From: an uncultured Bacteroidales bacterium
Lineage (GTDB): Bacteria > Bacteroidota > Bacteroidia > Bacteroidales > UBA932
Direction of reading: 5' to 3'
NCBI GenBank assembly: GCA_900316525.1
Contig: ONDF01000002.1
Location: 91,808-155,807, forward strand
Length of the DNA: 64,000 bases
Below, one piece after another: positions 1 to 7,788 of the stretch. The notes beneath the pieces were generated by a model. It did not search any database. It was not told the DNA's origin and was given only the letters and a program-made list of their open reading frames with translations. The translations under genes were made by a program, and so were the position numbers. How positions within the stretch are numbered: position 1 is the first letter of the stretch; each line of letters begins with the position of its first letter.

Positions 1-936
1 ACTGCAGGAGAGATATTCCGAAAGGAACTGGTGTCCCTCTGCGCCCAAACGGTGCAGCCGGAGAGGGTTGTCATCTACATTGCGGAAGGGTACGAACGAC
101 CGTGCTTTACGGTCGGGAAGGAAGAATATGTCTGGGTTCCTAAAGGAATGATGTCACAACGAGTACTCCCATATGATGAAATCACGAGCGACTGTATTAT
201 GATGCTTGATGACGATGTGCTGCTCGCTCCGGATAGTGCAGAAAAGATGCTTCGGGCAATGGTGGAAAACGATACCGACTGCGTGGGGGCCGATGTGTTT
301 CAAAACCATCGGATGCTGCTGAAGACAAAGGTTTATGTGGCTTTGACCAACTTGGTATTTCCACACTGGAGTCAGAATTGGGCTTTTAAGATACACCGGA
401 ACGGCTCCTTTTCTTACAATTCGAATCCCAAGAGTTCTTTTTATTGGTCCCAGAGCTGTGGAGGTCCCGCAGCATTGTGGAAGAAAGATGCGATTATGCG
501 GCTTCATCTGGAAGAAGAGCTTTGGTTAGAAAATTTGGGGTTCCCCTACGGAGAAGACGCTTTGATGTTCTATAAGCTTCACACCAACCACGGCCGCCTC
601 GGCGTCCTTTACGACGCCGGCATTACCAACCTGGATGCCCAGTCTTCCAGTGATGCATTCCGGAAAGGCGCAGAGTACTTTTATACCCGCACCAAGGCCA
701 TGTTCATGGTTTGGTGGCGGACCTGCTTTAAGAATGGAAAAGACACGGCTTGGACACGTTTTATCGCGGCAACAGCATTCTCGTTCAAGGCCTTATGGCT
801 CATCCCTATCATGACCAGCGCAGCAATCGCGAAACGAAACATCCGAGTTCTCTCCTCCTATTTCCGTGGTCTCCGTGATGGTTGGAAAGAGGTCCATTCG
901 CCTGAATTCCAGGCCCTGCCCCCGTACATTCGATGA
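1..936 (+). CDS. Glycosyltransferase family 2, 5'-truncated by window edge
   Basis: The reading frame is open from the first base, so the GTG at 31 is internal and the true start lies outside the window. The 311 visible residues contain an acidic run (MLDDDV) typical of the DXD metal/nucleotide-sugar site of GT-A fold family 2 enzymes, and an acceptor-side region with a Trp/Gly-rich stretch (SQSCGGPAALW). A hydrophobic segment near the C-terminus (about residues 265-290) may contact the membrane. It ends in a 4-base ATGA overlap with the next transferase, so the two are translated together in a surface-polysaccharide operon. The sugar donor cannot be told from sequence. Its GC content is lower than that of genes after about 1.85 kb. 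Confidence 0.85.
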   Translation, partial: TAGEIFRKELVSLCAQTVQPERVVIYIAEGYERPCFTVGKEEYVWVPKGMMSQRVLPYDEITSDCIMMLDDDVLLAPDSAEKMLRAMVENDTDCVGADVFQNHRMLLKTKVYVALTNLVFPHWSQNWAFKIHRNGSFSYNSNPKSSFYWSQSCGGPAALWKKDAIMRLHLEEELWLENLGFPYGEDALMFYKLHTNHGRLGVLYDAGITNLDAQSSSDAFRKGAEYFYTRTKAMFMVWWRTCFKNGKDTAWTRFIAATAFSFKALWLIPIMTSAAIAKRNIRVLSSYFRGLRDGWKEVHSPEFQALPPYIR

Positions 937-2102
937 AGATTCTCCACATTATCACCTCCCTCCGGACCGGCGGCGCTGAGAGGATTGTTGCCGACCTGTG
1001 TCCTTGTCTTCTAAAAATAGGGGACGAGGTCTCTGTTCTTTTGCTCGACGGTACCCATACTGGCCTGTATGACCAATTAGAACACGCGGGAATTCATATC
1101 GACTCTCTTTCAAAAGGGTGGCGGGCGATGCGGAATCCGTTCTTACTTCCTCGGTTACTCCGTTACTTGAAGAACAACTCTTTTGATCTCGTCCATACTC
1201 ACAATACCTTTTGTCAATTCCTCGCGGCCGCGGCCTCCGTTTTCTACCCGTTGACTCTCATTACCACTGAGCACAACACATCAAACCGCCGCAGAAAATG
1301 GAATTGGTTCAGGCCGATTGACCGATGGATGTATGACAAATACAAGAAGATCGTTTGTGTCGGGGAGGGAACCGAAAAAGCCCTCGTGGCCCATCTTCCT
1401 GACTGTTCTGGCAAAACCGCGATCATCTCTAATGGGATAAACCTGGAATCCTTCTTTAGAGCTCCCGCTGATAAAGATATCCTCTCGTTCGAGGGATTCA
1501 AAATCTTGATGGTTGCTGCCTTCAGGGCGCAAAAAGACCACGCCACCCTCATTCGGGCGATGGAAAATCTGCCCAACGAATACCGAGTATTCCTTGCGGG
1601 GGGTGCGGAAACTCGCGAGGATGAAAAGACGCTTCAATCCTGCCAGGAACTTGTGAAGACGATGGAACTCGAGGATCGGGTAACCTTCCTTGGGGTGAGA
1701 AAAGATGTCCCACAATTACTGGCCGCTTGCGATGTGGCCGTTCTGTCCAGTCATTATGAGGGATTCGGGCTATCTGCCGTTGAGGCGATGGCAAGCGGAA
1801 AAGTATTGATCGCCAGTGATGTTGAGAGTCTAACAACGCTCGTCGGCGGCGCCGGCCTCCTCTTCCCGCTGGGCAACGCCGAGGCCCTCGCGGCCCTCAT
1901 CCGCGAGGTCTGCGAGAACCCCGAGAAGGCCCGGGAAATCGGCCGCAAGTGCCGGGAGCGGGCGATGCAATATGACATCGCGGAGACTGCCAAAAGATAT
2001 TACGCTTTGTATGAGGAGGTTCTCGCCAAAGCCAGCGCCAAAGCCGACGCCGCCACCCCCCCCGCCGTTAGGAAAACCCCTCCAAAATCACTAAATTTGT
2101 AG
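933..2102 (+). CDS. Glycosyltransferase family 4 (GT-B fold)
   Basis: This 389-residue protein has the GT4 layout. The N-terminus carries the glycine-rich acceptor loop (MKILHIITSLRTGGAERIV), and the C-terminal half carries the E-x7-E donor-site motif (EGFGLSAVEAMASG, about residues 274-287). It should transfer a sugar from a nucleotide donor onto a lipid-linked glycan at the cytoplasmic face. The start overlaps the preceding GT2 stop by four bases. The last ~25 residues form an Ala/Lys/Pro-rich tail (KASAKADAATPP) unlike a folded domain. Composition changes sharply inside the gene: the first three quarters are moderate in GC, and from about 1845 it is very GC-rich like the rest of the window, which suggests a recombination junction or recent acquisition of the left part. 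Confidence 0.88.
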   Translation: MKILHIITSLRTGGAERIVADLCPCLLKIGDEVSVLLLDGTHTGLYDQLEHAGIHIDSLSKGWRAMRNPFLLPRLLRYLKNNSFDLVHTHNTFCQFLAAAASVFYPLTLITTEHNTSNRRRKWNWFRPIDRWMYDKYKKIVCVGEGTEKALVAHLPDCSGKTAIISNGINLESFFRAPADKDILSFEGFKILMVAAFRAQKDHATLIRAMENLPNEYRVFLAGGAETREDEKTLQSCQELVKTMELEDRVTFLGVRKDVPQLLAACDVAVLSSHYEGFGLSAVEAMASGKVLIASDVESLTTLVGGAGLLFPLGNAEALAALIREVCENPEKAREIGRKCRERAMQYDIAETAKRYYALYEEVLAKASAKADAATPPAVRKTPPKSLNL

Positions 2103-2126
2103 GTTATTCGCTTAAATCGATAATAG

Positions 2127-2987
2127 ATGGTACGCTTGAGAAAAACCGGCTTGTTGGCAATCCTGTTATTCTTCGCAGGATTGTGCACCGGCGCCGCTCC
2201 GCTGCCCGAGTGGGCGCGGAAGGGCGAGGCCTATATGAACAGGAAGCGCACGAACACCAGCTATTCGTTCAAGGTGTTCAAGTCCGAGGACGCCTATCTG
2301 TCCCGCCTGCAGGAGAACCGCTTTTTCCCGCTGCTCGCGTACCTGGGCGACAAGTATGGCGTCGCTCCCGAGAAGATGGCCCTCGACAGCCTGTCCAACG
2401 GGCTCGGCGCGCCGGCGACCTACCGCATCTCCTTCCCGGAGAACGGCCGGCAGGCCACGGTCCTGGCCCAGCGGGTGGACGTCTATGACGCCGTCGATTA
2501 CAACACGGACCTCAACCCCGTCTTCGAGTATTACCAGCTGTACGCCGTCTCGGAAAAGGATGTAACGCCCGATTTCGACACTTTCGAGCGCGGCGAACGC
2601 AGCAAGGGGAAGGCGGCCCTGATGAACATCATCCCGGGTGCCGGACAGCTCTATAAGGGCCACACGCTCAAGGGTTACACCATCCTCGGATCGGAAATCG
2701 CCCTCGGCGTCACGGCCATCACCCAGCAGGTCAAGGCCAACTACTACGACAAGATGGCCGAAACCGCGACCGCCGGGGCCGACAGCTACCGCAACGACGC
2801 CATCGGCCGCCGGCGCATCCGCAACGCAGCGCTCATCACGATGGGTGGCATCTGGGCCTACAGCATCTTCGACGCCCTGGTGGCCGAGTCGATGCCCAAC
2901 ATCTCCGTTTCCGCCCCCTCGGGCGCCCAACTGACCGTCGCCCCCGCCTCCACGAGCGCCGGCATCGCCCTCGTCTACCGCTTCTAG
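2127..2987 (+). CDS. DUF5683-like exported protein
   Basis: The 286-residue protein has a signal peptide (residues 1-23, RKTGLLAILLFFAGLCTGA). A mid-protein motif NIIPGAGQLYKGHTLKGY (about residues 170-187) is followed by two hydrophobic segments, the arrangement seen in Bacteroidetes DUF5683 proteins. The N-terminal part matches no domain I can name. It ends in an aromatic residue (YRF), compatible with an outer-membrane or periplasmic location. No enzymatic residues are evident. It sits between two glycosyltransferases in the same direction, 24 bases after the first and 3 bases before the second, so it is probably co-transcribed, but a role in glycan synthesis is inference only. Confidence 0.6.
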   Translation: MVRLRKTGLLAILLFFAGLCTGAAPLPEWARKGEAYMNRKRTNTSYSFKVFKSEDAYLSRLQENRFFPLLAYLGDKYGVAPEKMALDSLSNGLGAPATYRISFPENGRQATVLAQRVDVYDAVDYNTDLNPVFEYYQLYAVSEKDVTPDFDTFERGERSKGKAALMNIIPGAGQLYKGHTLKGYTILGSEIALGVTAITQQVKANYYDKMAETATAGADSYRNDAIGRRRIRNAALITMGGIWAYSIFDALVAESMPNISVSAPSGAQLTVAPASTSAGIALVYRF

Positions 2988-2990
2988 GAA

Positions 2991-4145
2991 ATGACCGACC
3001 GGAAGAAGATCATACGCACCGCCACGGTCCCGCTCTCGCTGGACCTGTTCTGCCGCGGTCTTCTCCGGGACCTGTCGTCCCGTTACGAAATCATCGCCCT
3101 TTCCTCGCCGCAGCCAGAGCTGGACAGCATCCGCAAGCGGGAGAAAGTCCGGACCATCTCCGTGCCCATGGCGCGGAAAATCGCCCCCTTCAGCGACCTG
3201 AAATCCCTGTTCGAGCTCATCCGCGTCTTCCGGAAGGAACGGCCCGACATGGTCCATTCCATCACCCCGAAAGCCGGGCTCCTGTCGATGATGGCCGCCC
3301 GATGGACCCGCGTTCCGGTCCGCATCCATACCTTCACCGGCCTCATCTTCCCCTATGAAAAGGGCTGGAAACGGCGCCTGCTGATGATGACGGACCGCCT
3401 GACCGCCTCCTGCGCCACGCACGTGATTCCCGAGGGCGTCGGCATCCGGGACGACCTCATCCGCTTCAAGATCACCCGGAAACCGCTCCGGGTCCTGGGC
3501 AACGGCAACGTGCGGGGCATCGACCTGAGCCATTACGTCCGGACGGAAAAGCTGAGCCGCAGCGCGGCGGACCTCCGGAACTGCAACAACATCTCCGACG
3601 ACGGCTTCGCCTTCATTTTCGTGGGCCGGCTGGACCGGGACAAGGGCATCGACGAGCTCGTCCAGGCCTTCAGGATGCTGGAAAAGGACGAGCCGAAGGT
3701 CCATCTGTTCCTTGTCGGCGCCGAAGAACCCGAAGGGAAGTCCATCCTGGACGAGACCAAGGAAATCATCGCCCGGGACGACCATATCCATCTTTCCGAC
3801 GGCTGGCAGGCCGATGTCCGGCCCTGGTACGCCGCCGCCGACGCCCTGGTCCACCCGAGCCGCCGCGAAGGCTTCCCGAACGTGGTCATCGAGGCCGGCG
3901 CGATGGGACTCGCGTCCATCGTGACCGACATCAACGGCTCCCGGGAAATCATCTCCGACGGGCAGAACGGGACCATCGTTCCCGCCCAGGACCCCGAGGC
4001 GCTGTACGCCGCCATGAAGGCCTTCCTCGACCATCCGGATAAGGTCCAGGAAATGGCCGCGGCCGCCCGCGACCTGTCCAAACGGTATGAACAGAAATAT
4101 GTCCGGCAGTGCCTGGACGTCTTTTACAGGGAGGTGCTCCGATGA
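2991..4145 (+). CDS. Glycosyltransferase family 4, PglA/WcaL-like
   Basis: This 384-residue GT-B transferase has the donor-site motif REGFPNVVIEAGAMG (about residues 290-304), preceded by the family-typical FVGRLDRDKGIDELVQAF. The N-terminal half contains HSITPKAGLLSMMAARWTRVP and HTFTGLIFP, typical of transferases that add the second sugar to an undecaprenyl-diphosphate-linked amino sugar (PglA-type). The phosphoglycosyl transferase encoded at 4740 would supply that acceptor. It overlaps the following acetyltransferase start by four bases (ATGA). Exact sugar specificity is unknown. Confidence 0.85.
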   Translation: MTDRKKIIRTATVPLSLDLFCRGLLRDLSSRYEIIALSSPQPELDSIRKREKVRTISVPMARKIAPFSDLKSLFELIRVFRKERPDMVHSITPKAGLLSMMAARWTRVPVRIHTFTGLIFPYEKGWKRRLLMMTDRLTASCATHVIPEGVGIRDDLIRFKITRKPLRVLGNGNVRGIDLSHYVRTEKLSRSAADLRNCNNISDDGFAFIFVGRLDRDKGIDELVQAFRMLEKDEPKVHLFLVGAEEPEGKSILDETKEIIARDDHIHLSDGWQADVRPWYAAADALVHPSRREGFPNVVIEAGAMGLASIVTDINGSREIISDGQNGTIVPAQDPEALYAAMKAFLDHPDKVQEMAAAARDLSKRYEQKYVRQCLDVFYREVLR

Positions 4146-4735
4146 TCCGCGCGCTCGTAGCCTTCAAACGCCGGTGCCCGTGGGCCTGGAACCAAGTCGA
4201 GTGTGCCAATGGCGCGCTCTTCCGCCTCCGGTACCGCAAGATGGACACCCTCGCCGCCGGAATCCTGGACAAGGCCGATGCGGCCGGCTGCCGGTTCTCG
4301 CTCCTCGAGAAAGAGGACCTGCCGGCGCTGGAAGCGCTGCTTGCAGGCCAGCCTCAGGAGAACCTGAAGTGGTTCCACCCCCATGCCTTCGACCGGAAGA
4401 CGCTGGCCCGGCTGTACCGGAACCCCGCCTTCCTGATGATGAAAGTGAACGCCCCCGACGGCCCGCTCGTCGGCTACTTCTTCCTCCGGTGCTTTATCAT
4501 CGGCCGGGCCTTCGCCGGCCTGCTGGTGGACCCGGCCTGGCAGAATCGGGGCGTCGGCACGGCCATCTGGGCCTCCTGCGCCGAGATCTGCGCCCGCGCC
4601 GGGCTCCGGATGCAGGCCACCATCTCCACGGACAACAAGCCCTCGATGGCCTCCTGCCGGAAAGGGACCGACTGCCGGGAGCTGCAGCCCCTGGAAGACC
4701 ATTACCTGGCCGTAGAATGTAAACAGAAAGCGTAA
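4142..4735 (+). CDS. GNAT-family N-acetyltransferase
   Basis: I place the start at the ATG that overlaps the previous stop (ATGA), giving 197 residues (MIRALVAFKRR...); an in-frame start further upstream would lie inside the preceding gene. The GNAT acetyl-CoA loop is visible as LLVDPAWQNRGVGTAIW (about residues 129-145), with beta4 and beta5 around it. Position between a PglA-like transferase and a phosphoglycosyl transferase suggests it acetylates an amino sugar precursor for the glycan, but GNAT enzymes have very varied substrates and this is inference. Confidence 0.75.
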   Translation: MIRALVAFKRRCPWAWNQVECANGALFRLRYRKMDTLAAGILDKADAAGCRFSLLEKEDLPALEALLAGQPQENLKWFHPHAFDRKTLARLYRNPAFLMMKVNAPDGPLVGYFFLRCFIIGRAFAGLLVDPAWQNRGVGTAIWASCAEICARAGLRMQATISTDNKPSMASCRKGTDCRELQPLEDHYLAVECKQKA

Positions 4736-4739
4736 CCGT

Positions 4740-5348
4740 ATGCTGAAGTACCTGTTCGACCGCATCCTCGCCCTCCTGGGACTGGTGATCCTTTCGCCGG
4801 TCCTGCTGGCCGTGGCCCTGCTCGTCCGGATCAAGATGCCGGACGGGCCGGTGCTGTTCCGGCAGGTACGGATCGGCCGGGACGGGAAACCCTTCTCGCT
4901 GGTGAAATTCCGGACGATGACGGGGGACCAGACCGGCGAGACGGTCACGGCCGCGGGCGATCCGCGGATCACGCCGCTGGGCGCGAAACTCCGTCGGTAC
5001 AAGCTGGACGAGCTACCCGAACTATGGAACGTCCTCATCGGCGACATGAGCTTCGTGGGCCCGCGCCCCGACGTGCCCGGCTATGCCGACGCGCTCACGG
5101 GCGACGACCGCGAAATCCTGCAGCTCCGCCCCGGCATCACCGGTCCCGCCACGCTGAAATACCGGAACGAGGAAGAACTGCTGGCCGCGGTGGACGACCC
5201 CGTGCGCTACAACGACGAGGTCATCTTCCCCGACAAGGTGCGCCTCAACCGCCTGTACCTGCACCATCGGACCCTGGGGATGGACCTCCGCCTCCTGTGG
5301 GCGACCGTCTTCGGCCGGAAGATTGTGTTCGAGGGCGAAACGATTTGA
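4740..5348 (+). CDS. Small phosphoglycosyl transferase (initiating sugar transferase, PglC/WcaJ type)
   Basis: The 202-residue length is that of the minimal monotopic phosphoglycosyl transferases. An N-terminal hydrophobic re-entrant helix (FDRILALLGLVILSPVLLAV) is followed by the catalytic core with VKFRTM, the acidic-Pro signature LDELPELWNVL (Asp-Glu dyad), MSFVGPRPD, and RPGITGPATLKYRNEE. Such enzymes move a sugar-1-phosphate from a UDP-sugar to undecaprenyl phosphate, starting glycan assembly. It starts 4 bases after the acetyltransferase and is the last glycan gene of this operon. Confidence 0.92.
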   Translation: MLKYLFDRILALLGLVILSPVLLAVALLVRIKMPDGPVLFRQVRIGRDGKPFSLVKFRTMTGDQTGETVTAAGDPRITPLGAKLRRYKLDELPELWNVLIGDMSFVGPRPDVPGYADALTGDDREILQLRPGITGPATLKYRNEEELLAAVDDPVRYNDEVIFPDKVRLNRLYLHHRTLGMDLRLLWATVFGRKIVFEGETI

Positions 5349-5376
5349 CAGAGAACAACTTAAGACATATCCTGCC

Positions 5377-7167
5377 ATGAAAAGGATGCTGAACAAGCTT
5401 TGGATCGCGGTCGGCCTGCTGGCCACCCTGCCGCTGGCCGCCCAGGTGGACGACAAGTACAAGGATTACCGGGAAGTGTACCGGGATTCCTCCGTGGTCG
5501 CCCACACGAAAGACGTGTTCGTCGAAGGCGCGGACGGAACCAATCCCTTCGAGGTGGTTTCCAACCCGTTCCGCCAGAACTGGTTTGTCTTCGGGACGGC
5601 CGGCGCCCATACCTTCCGGGGCGACTATTCCAAGGACGGCCCCTTCATGGGGACGGTCTCGCCCGACTTCAGCGTTGGCTTCGGCAAGTGGTTCATGCCC
5701 TGGCTGGCCCTGAAGGCCGAATTCATCCTGTCCGATTCCCGGGGATACACCGAGTACAAGACCGCGCATTACGGTTACGGGGACTGGATCGAAGGAAACC
5801 CCGGCTACCGCAAGATGAAGACGCGCTGGTGGGACCTCGGCGGCTCCGCCATCATCAACCTCACCCGCCTCTACTACGGGTATGAGGGGTACGGCGCCCG
5901 GGACCACATGGGCCAGCTCATGGCGGCGGCCGGCATCGGCGCCGTCCATCACATGGGCTATGAGCACTCCTACGGCTCGGACAACGAGCTCAGCGCCCAC
6001 CTGGAGCTCCAGTACAGCCAGTTCTTCAACGCGAAGAAGAACGTCTCCCTGGACCTCAAGGCCCGCGCGCTCCTGTACCAGACCAACTTCGACCTGGAAT
6101 ACGGCCAGGCGGACCATGCCGCCCAGCACGTGGACGCGAACCTCGGCCTGAATGTCGGCCTGACGTTCTACCTGGGCAAGAAGGGCGCGAACGGCTGGCG
6201 CCGCGGTGGCAGCACCGTCCATGAGCGGGAGTACAAGGAGACGCAGAAGGTCATCATGAAAGTGAAGGAAGACGAGCGGCCGCGCGCCGTCAAGAGCGGC
6301 ACCCTCACCTTCTTCGTGTTCTATCCGAACAACTATTCCGGCCGCAACGACGCCCCGATCGTGGCAGGCGCCCCGGTCAATGCCATCGACTACCTTGCCG
6401 GCGGCATCTTCACCCAGAAGCAGTACACCGACGGCTCCTTGCGGACCATCGTCGACCTGCCCACCGAGCGGGCCGACAAGGACTTCGCGATCGATTTCGT
6501 CCCGCGCGGCTATGAGATGCTGACCGACCAGCCGCTGTCCCTGAGCCTGGACAAGGCCGACATGAAGGCCTTCGCCGACAAGGCCGGCTTCTGGTACGCC
6601 CCGATCGACGACGGCCTCCACACCTGGCAGTACCGCATCGACGACGCCACCCTGCGCCAGCAGCTCGTGAGCGGCGACAACTACAAGGAGAGCGAATCCT
6701 TCGGCCTGAACGCCCATTCCGGCCTTGCGACCGTCCGCCAGTACATGGACCTGGACGAGGCCGACGAACTGGTCAGCTTCGCCGACATGTACGCCGCGAT
6801 GACCTCGAACGAGGGATACGTGTCCCGGTTCACCGACGCCGGGACGGTCGACATGATCCGCGACATTCTGGACCGCGGCGCCATCCTGCTCATCCAGGCC
6901 GACGGCCTGGCGACGAGCCAGGACAACTACTCCGGCGCCGACGCCGAGCGGGTGGGACAGGAGCGCAACACCGCCCTGGCCGACAACCGCGCGAACACGG
7001 TCATCTCCTGGCTGACGGCCGACCCGCGCATGCGCGACGTCCGTTCCCAGTCGTTCATATACAACAACAAGGGTGACATCCGGAAGGTCGACGACCCGAG
7101 CACCCGGGGCCTCAACGCCAAGCTGAACCGCTGCGTGAAGGTCCGGATCCGGTATATGATCAAGTAA
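5377..7167 (+). CDS. Outer-membrane protein with OmpA-like C-terminal domain
   Basis: I start at the ATG at 5377, which gives a 596-residue protein opening with a clear signal peptide (MKRMLNKLWIAVGLLATLPLAAQ); the longer frame would add unrelated residues. The first ~280 residues are aromatic-rich with alternating polarity and look like an 8-stranded outer-membrane barrel (GTAGAHTFRGDY...). A middle region follows the charged linker EYKETQKVIMKVKEDERPRA. The C-terminus (about 480-596) contains ERVGQERNTALADNRANTVISWL, the helix typical of OmpA-type peptidoglycan-binding domains. It probably anchors the outer membrane to the cell wall. It converges on the CpXC gene with only 3 bases between stops. 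Confidence 0.75.
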   Translation: MKRMLNKLWIAVGLLATLPLAAQVDDKYKDYREVYRDSSVVAHTKDVFVEGADGTNPFEVVSNPFRQNWFVFGTAGAHTFRGDYSKDGPFMGTVSPDFSVGFGKWFMPWLALKAEFILSDSRGYTEYKTAHYGYGDWIEGNPGYRKMKTRWWDLGGSAIINLTRLYYGYEGYGARDHMGQLMAAAGIGAVHHMGYEHSYGSDNELSAHLELQYSQFFNAKKNVSLDLKARALLYQTNFDLEYGQADHAAQHVDANLGLNVGLTFYLGKKGANGWRRGGSTVHEREYKETQKVIMKVKEDERPRAVKSGTLTFFVFYPNNYSGRNDAPIVAGAPVNAIDYLAGGIFTQKQYTDGSLRTIVDLPTERADKDFAIDFVPRGYEMLTDQPLSLSLDKADMKAFADKAGFWYAPIDDGLHTWQYRIDDATLRQQLVSGDNYKESESFGLNAHSGLATVRQYMDLDEADELVSFADMYAAMTSNEGYVSRFTDAGTVDMIRDILDRGAILLIQADGLATSQDNYSGADAERVGQERNTALADNRANTVISWLTADPRMRDVRSQSFIYNNKGDIRKVDDPSTRGLNAKLNRCVKVRIRYMIK

Positions 7168-7170
7168 GGA

Positions 7171-7788
7171 TCAGCGGAAATACTGTCCCAGCCAGGACGC
7201 GTCGACGCGCGCGAAACCGGGTTCGGGACGGACATCCGGATGGCGCCCGAGGATTCCTCGGGCGTCTTCGTATACATGGAAACCCACGTTCACGACCTTC
7301 ATCTCCCCGTCCAGGGGGAAGGAGAACACGAGGTCGTTGTCGGGCCCGTCCATCTTGAAGAACTTGAGCGACGCGTCCTGGATCTCCGGACGCCGCTGCT
7401 GGTCCGCCATCTCCAGGCGGGTGACGTACTTGCACATCTCCACCAGGACGTCATCCAGGCCGCAGGCGTGGATATTGACCTTCTCCACTAGGTCGCCCAC
7501 TTCCCGCACGAGGCGGAGGGTGTAGCCCTCCAGCTCCTTGACGGCGTCCACGACGGCCTGGGGCGGCTCGGCGTCGCCGGGCAGGAGCCAGACCATCAAC
7601 TTCTCCGCCGGGTCATGGTACAGCGTCTGGTACTTGAGGAGGTTCCGGGCCCCGCAATGGGGGCATTCCCACACGAAGAGCGAGCCGTCCCGGACCCGGG
7701 CCTTGAGGTCCGGGTCCTGGGCGACGTTGATGCTCGGATAGGTCGTGACGGCGTGGCTTTCGCCACAGCGGCTGCAAGTTGCGTTCAT
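7171..7788 (-). CDS. CpXC domain protein
   Basis: This 205-residue protein starts MNATCSRCGE and has a second pair WECPHCGARN (Cys42, Cys45), matching the CpXC family, in which two C-x2-C knuckles bind zinc. The remainder (about 55-205) is mixed alpha/beta without catalytic residues I recognise. It overlaps the end of the upstream 1010-residue gene by a single base, so translation is coupled. No function is established for the family; a regulatory or folding role would be a guess. Confidence 0.75.
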   Translation of the reverse strand: MNATCSRCGESHAVTTYPSINVAQDPDLKARVRDGSLFVWECPHCGARNLLKYQTLYHDPAEKLMVWLLPGDAEPPQAVVDAVKELEGYTLRLVREVGDLVEKVNIHACGLDDVLVEMCKYVTRLEMADQQRRPEIQDASLKFFKMDGPDNDLVFSFPLDGEMKVVNVGFHVYEDARGILGRHPDVRPEPGFARVDASWLGQYFR

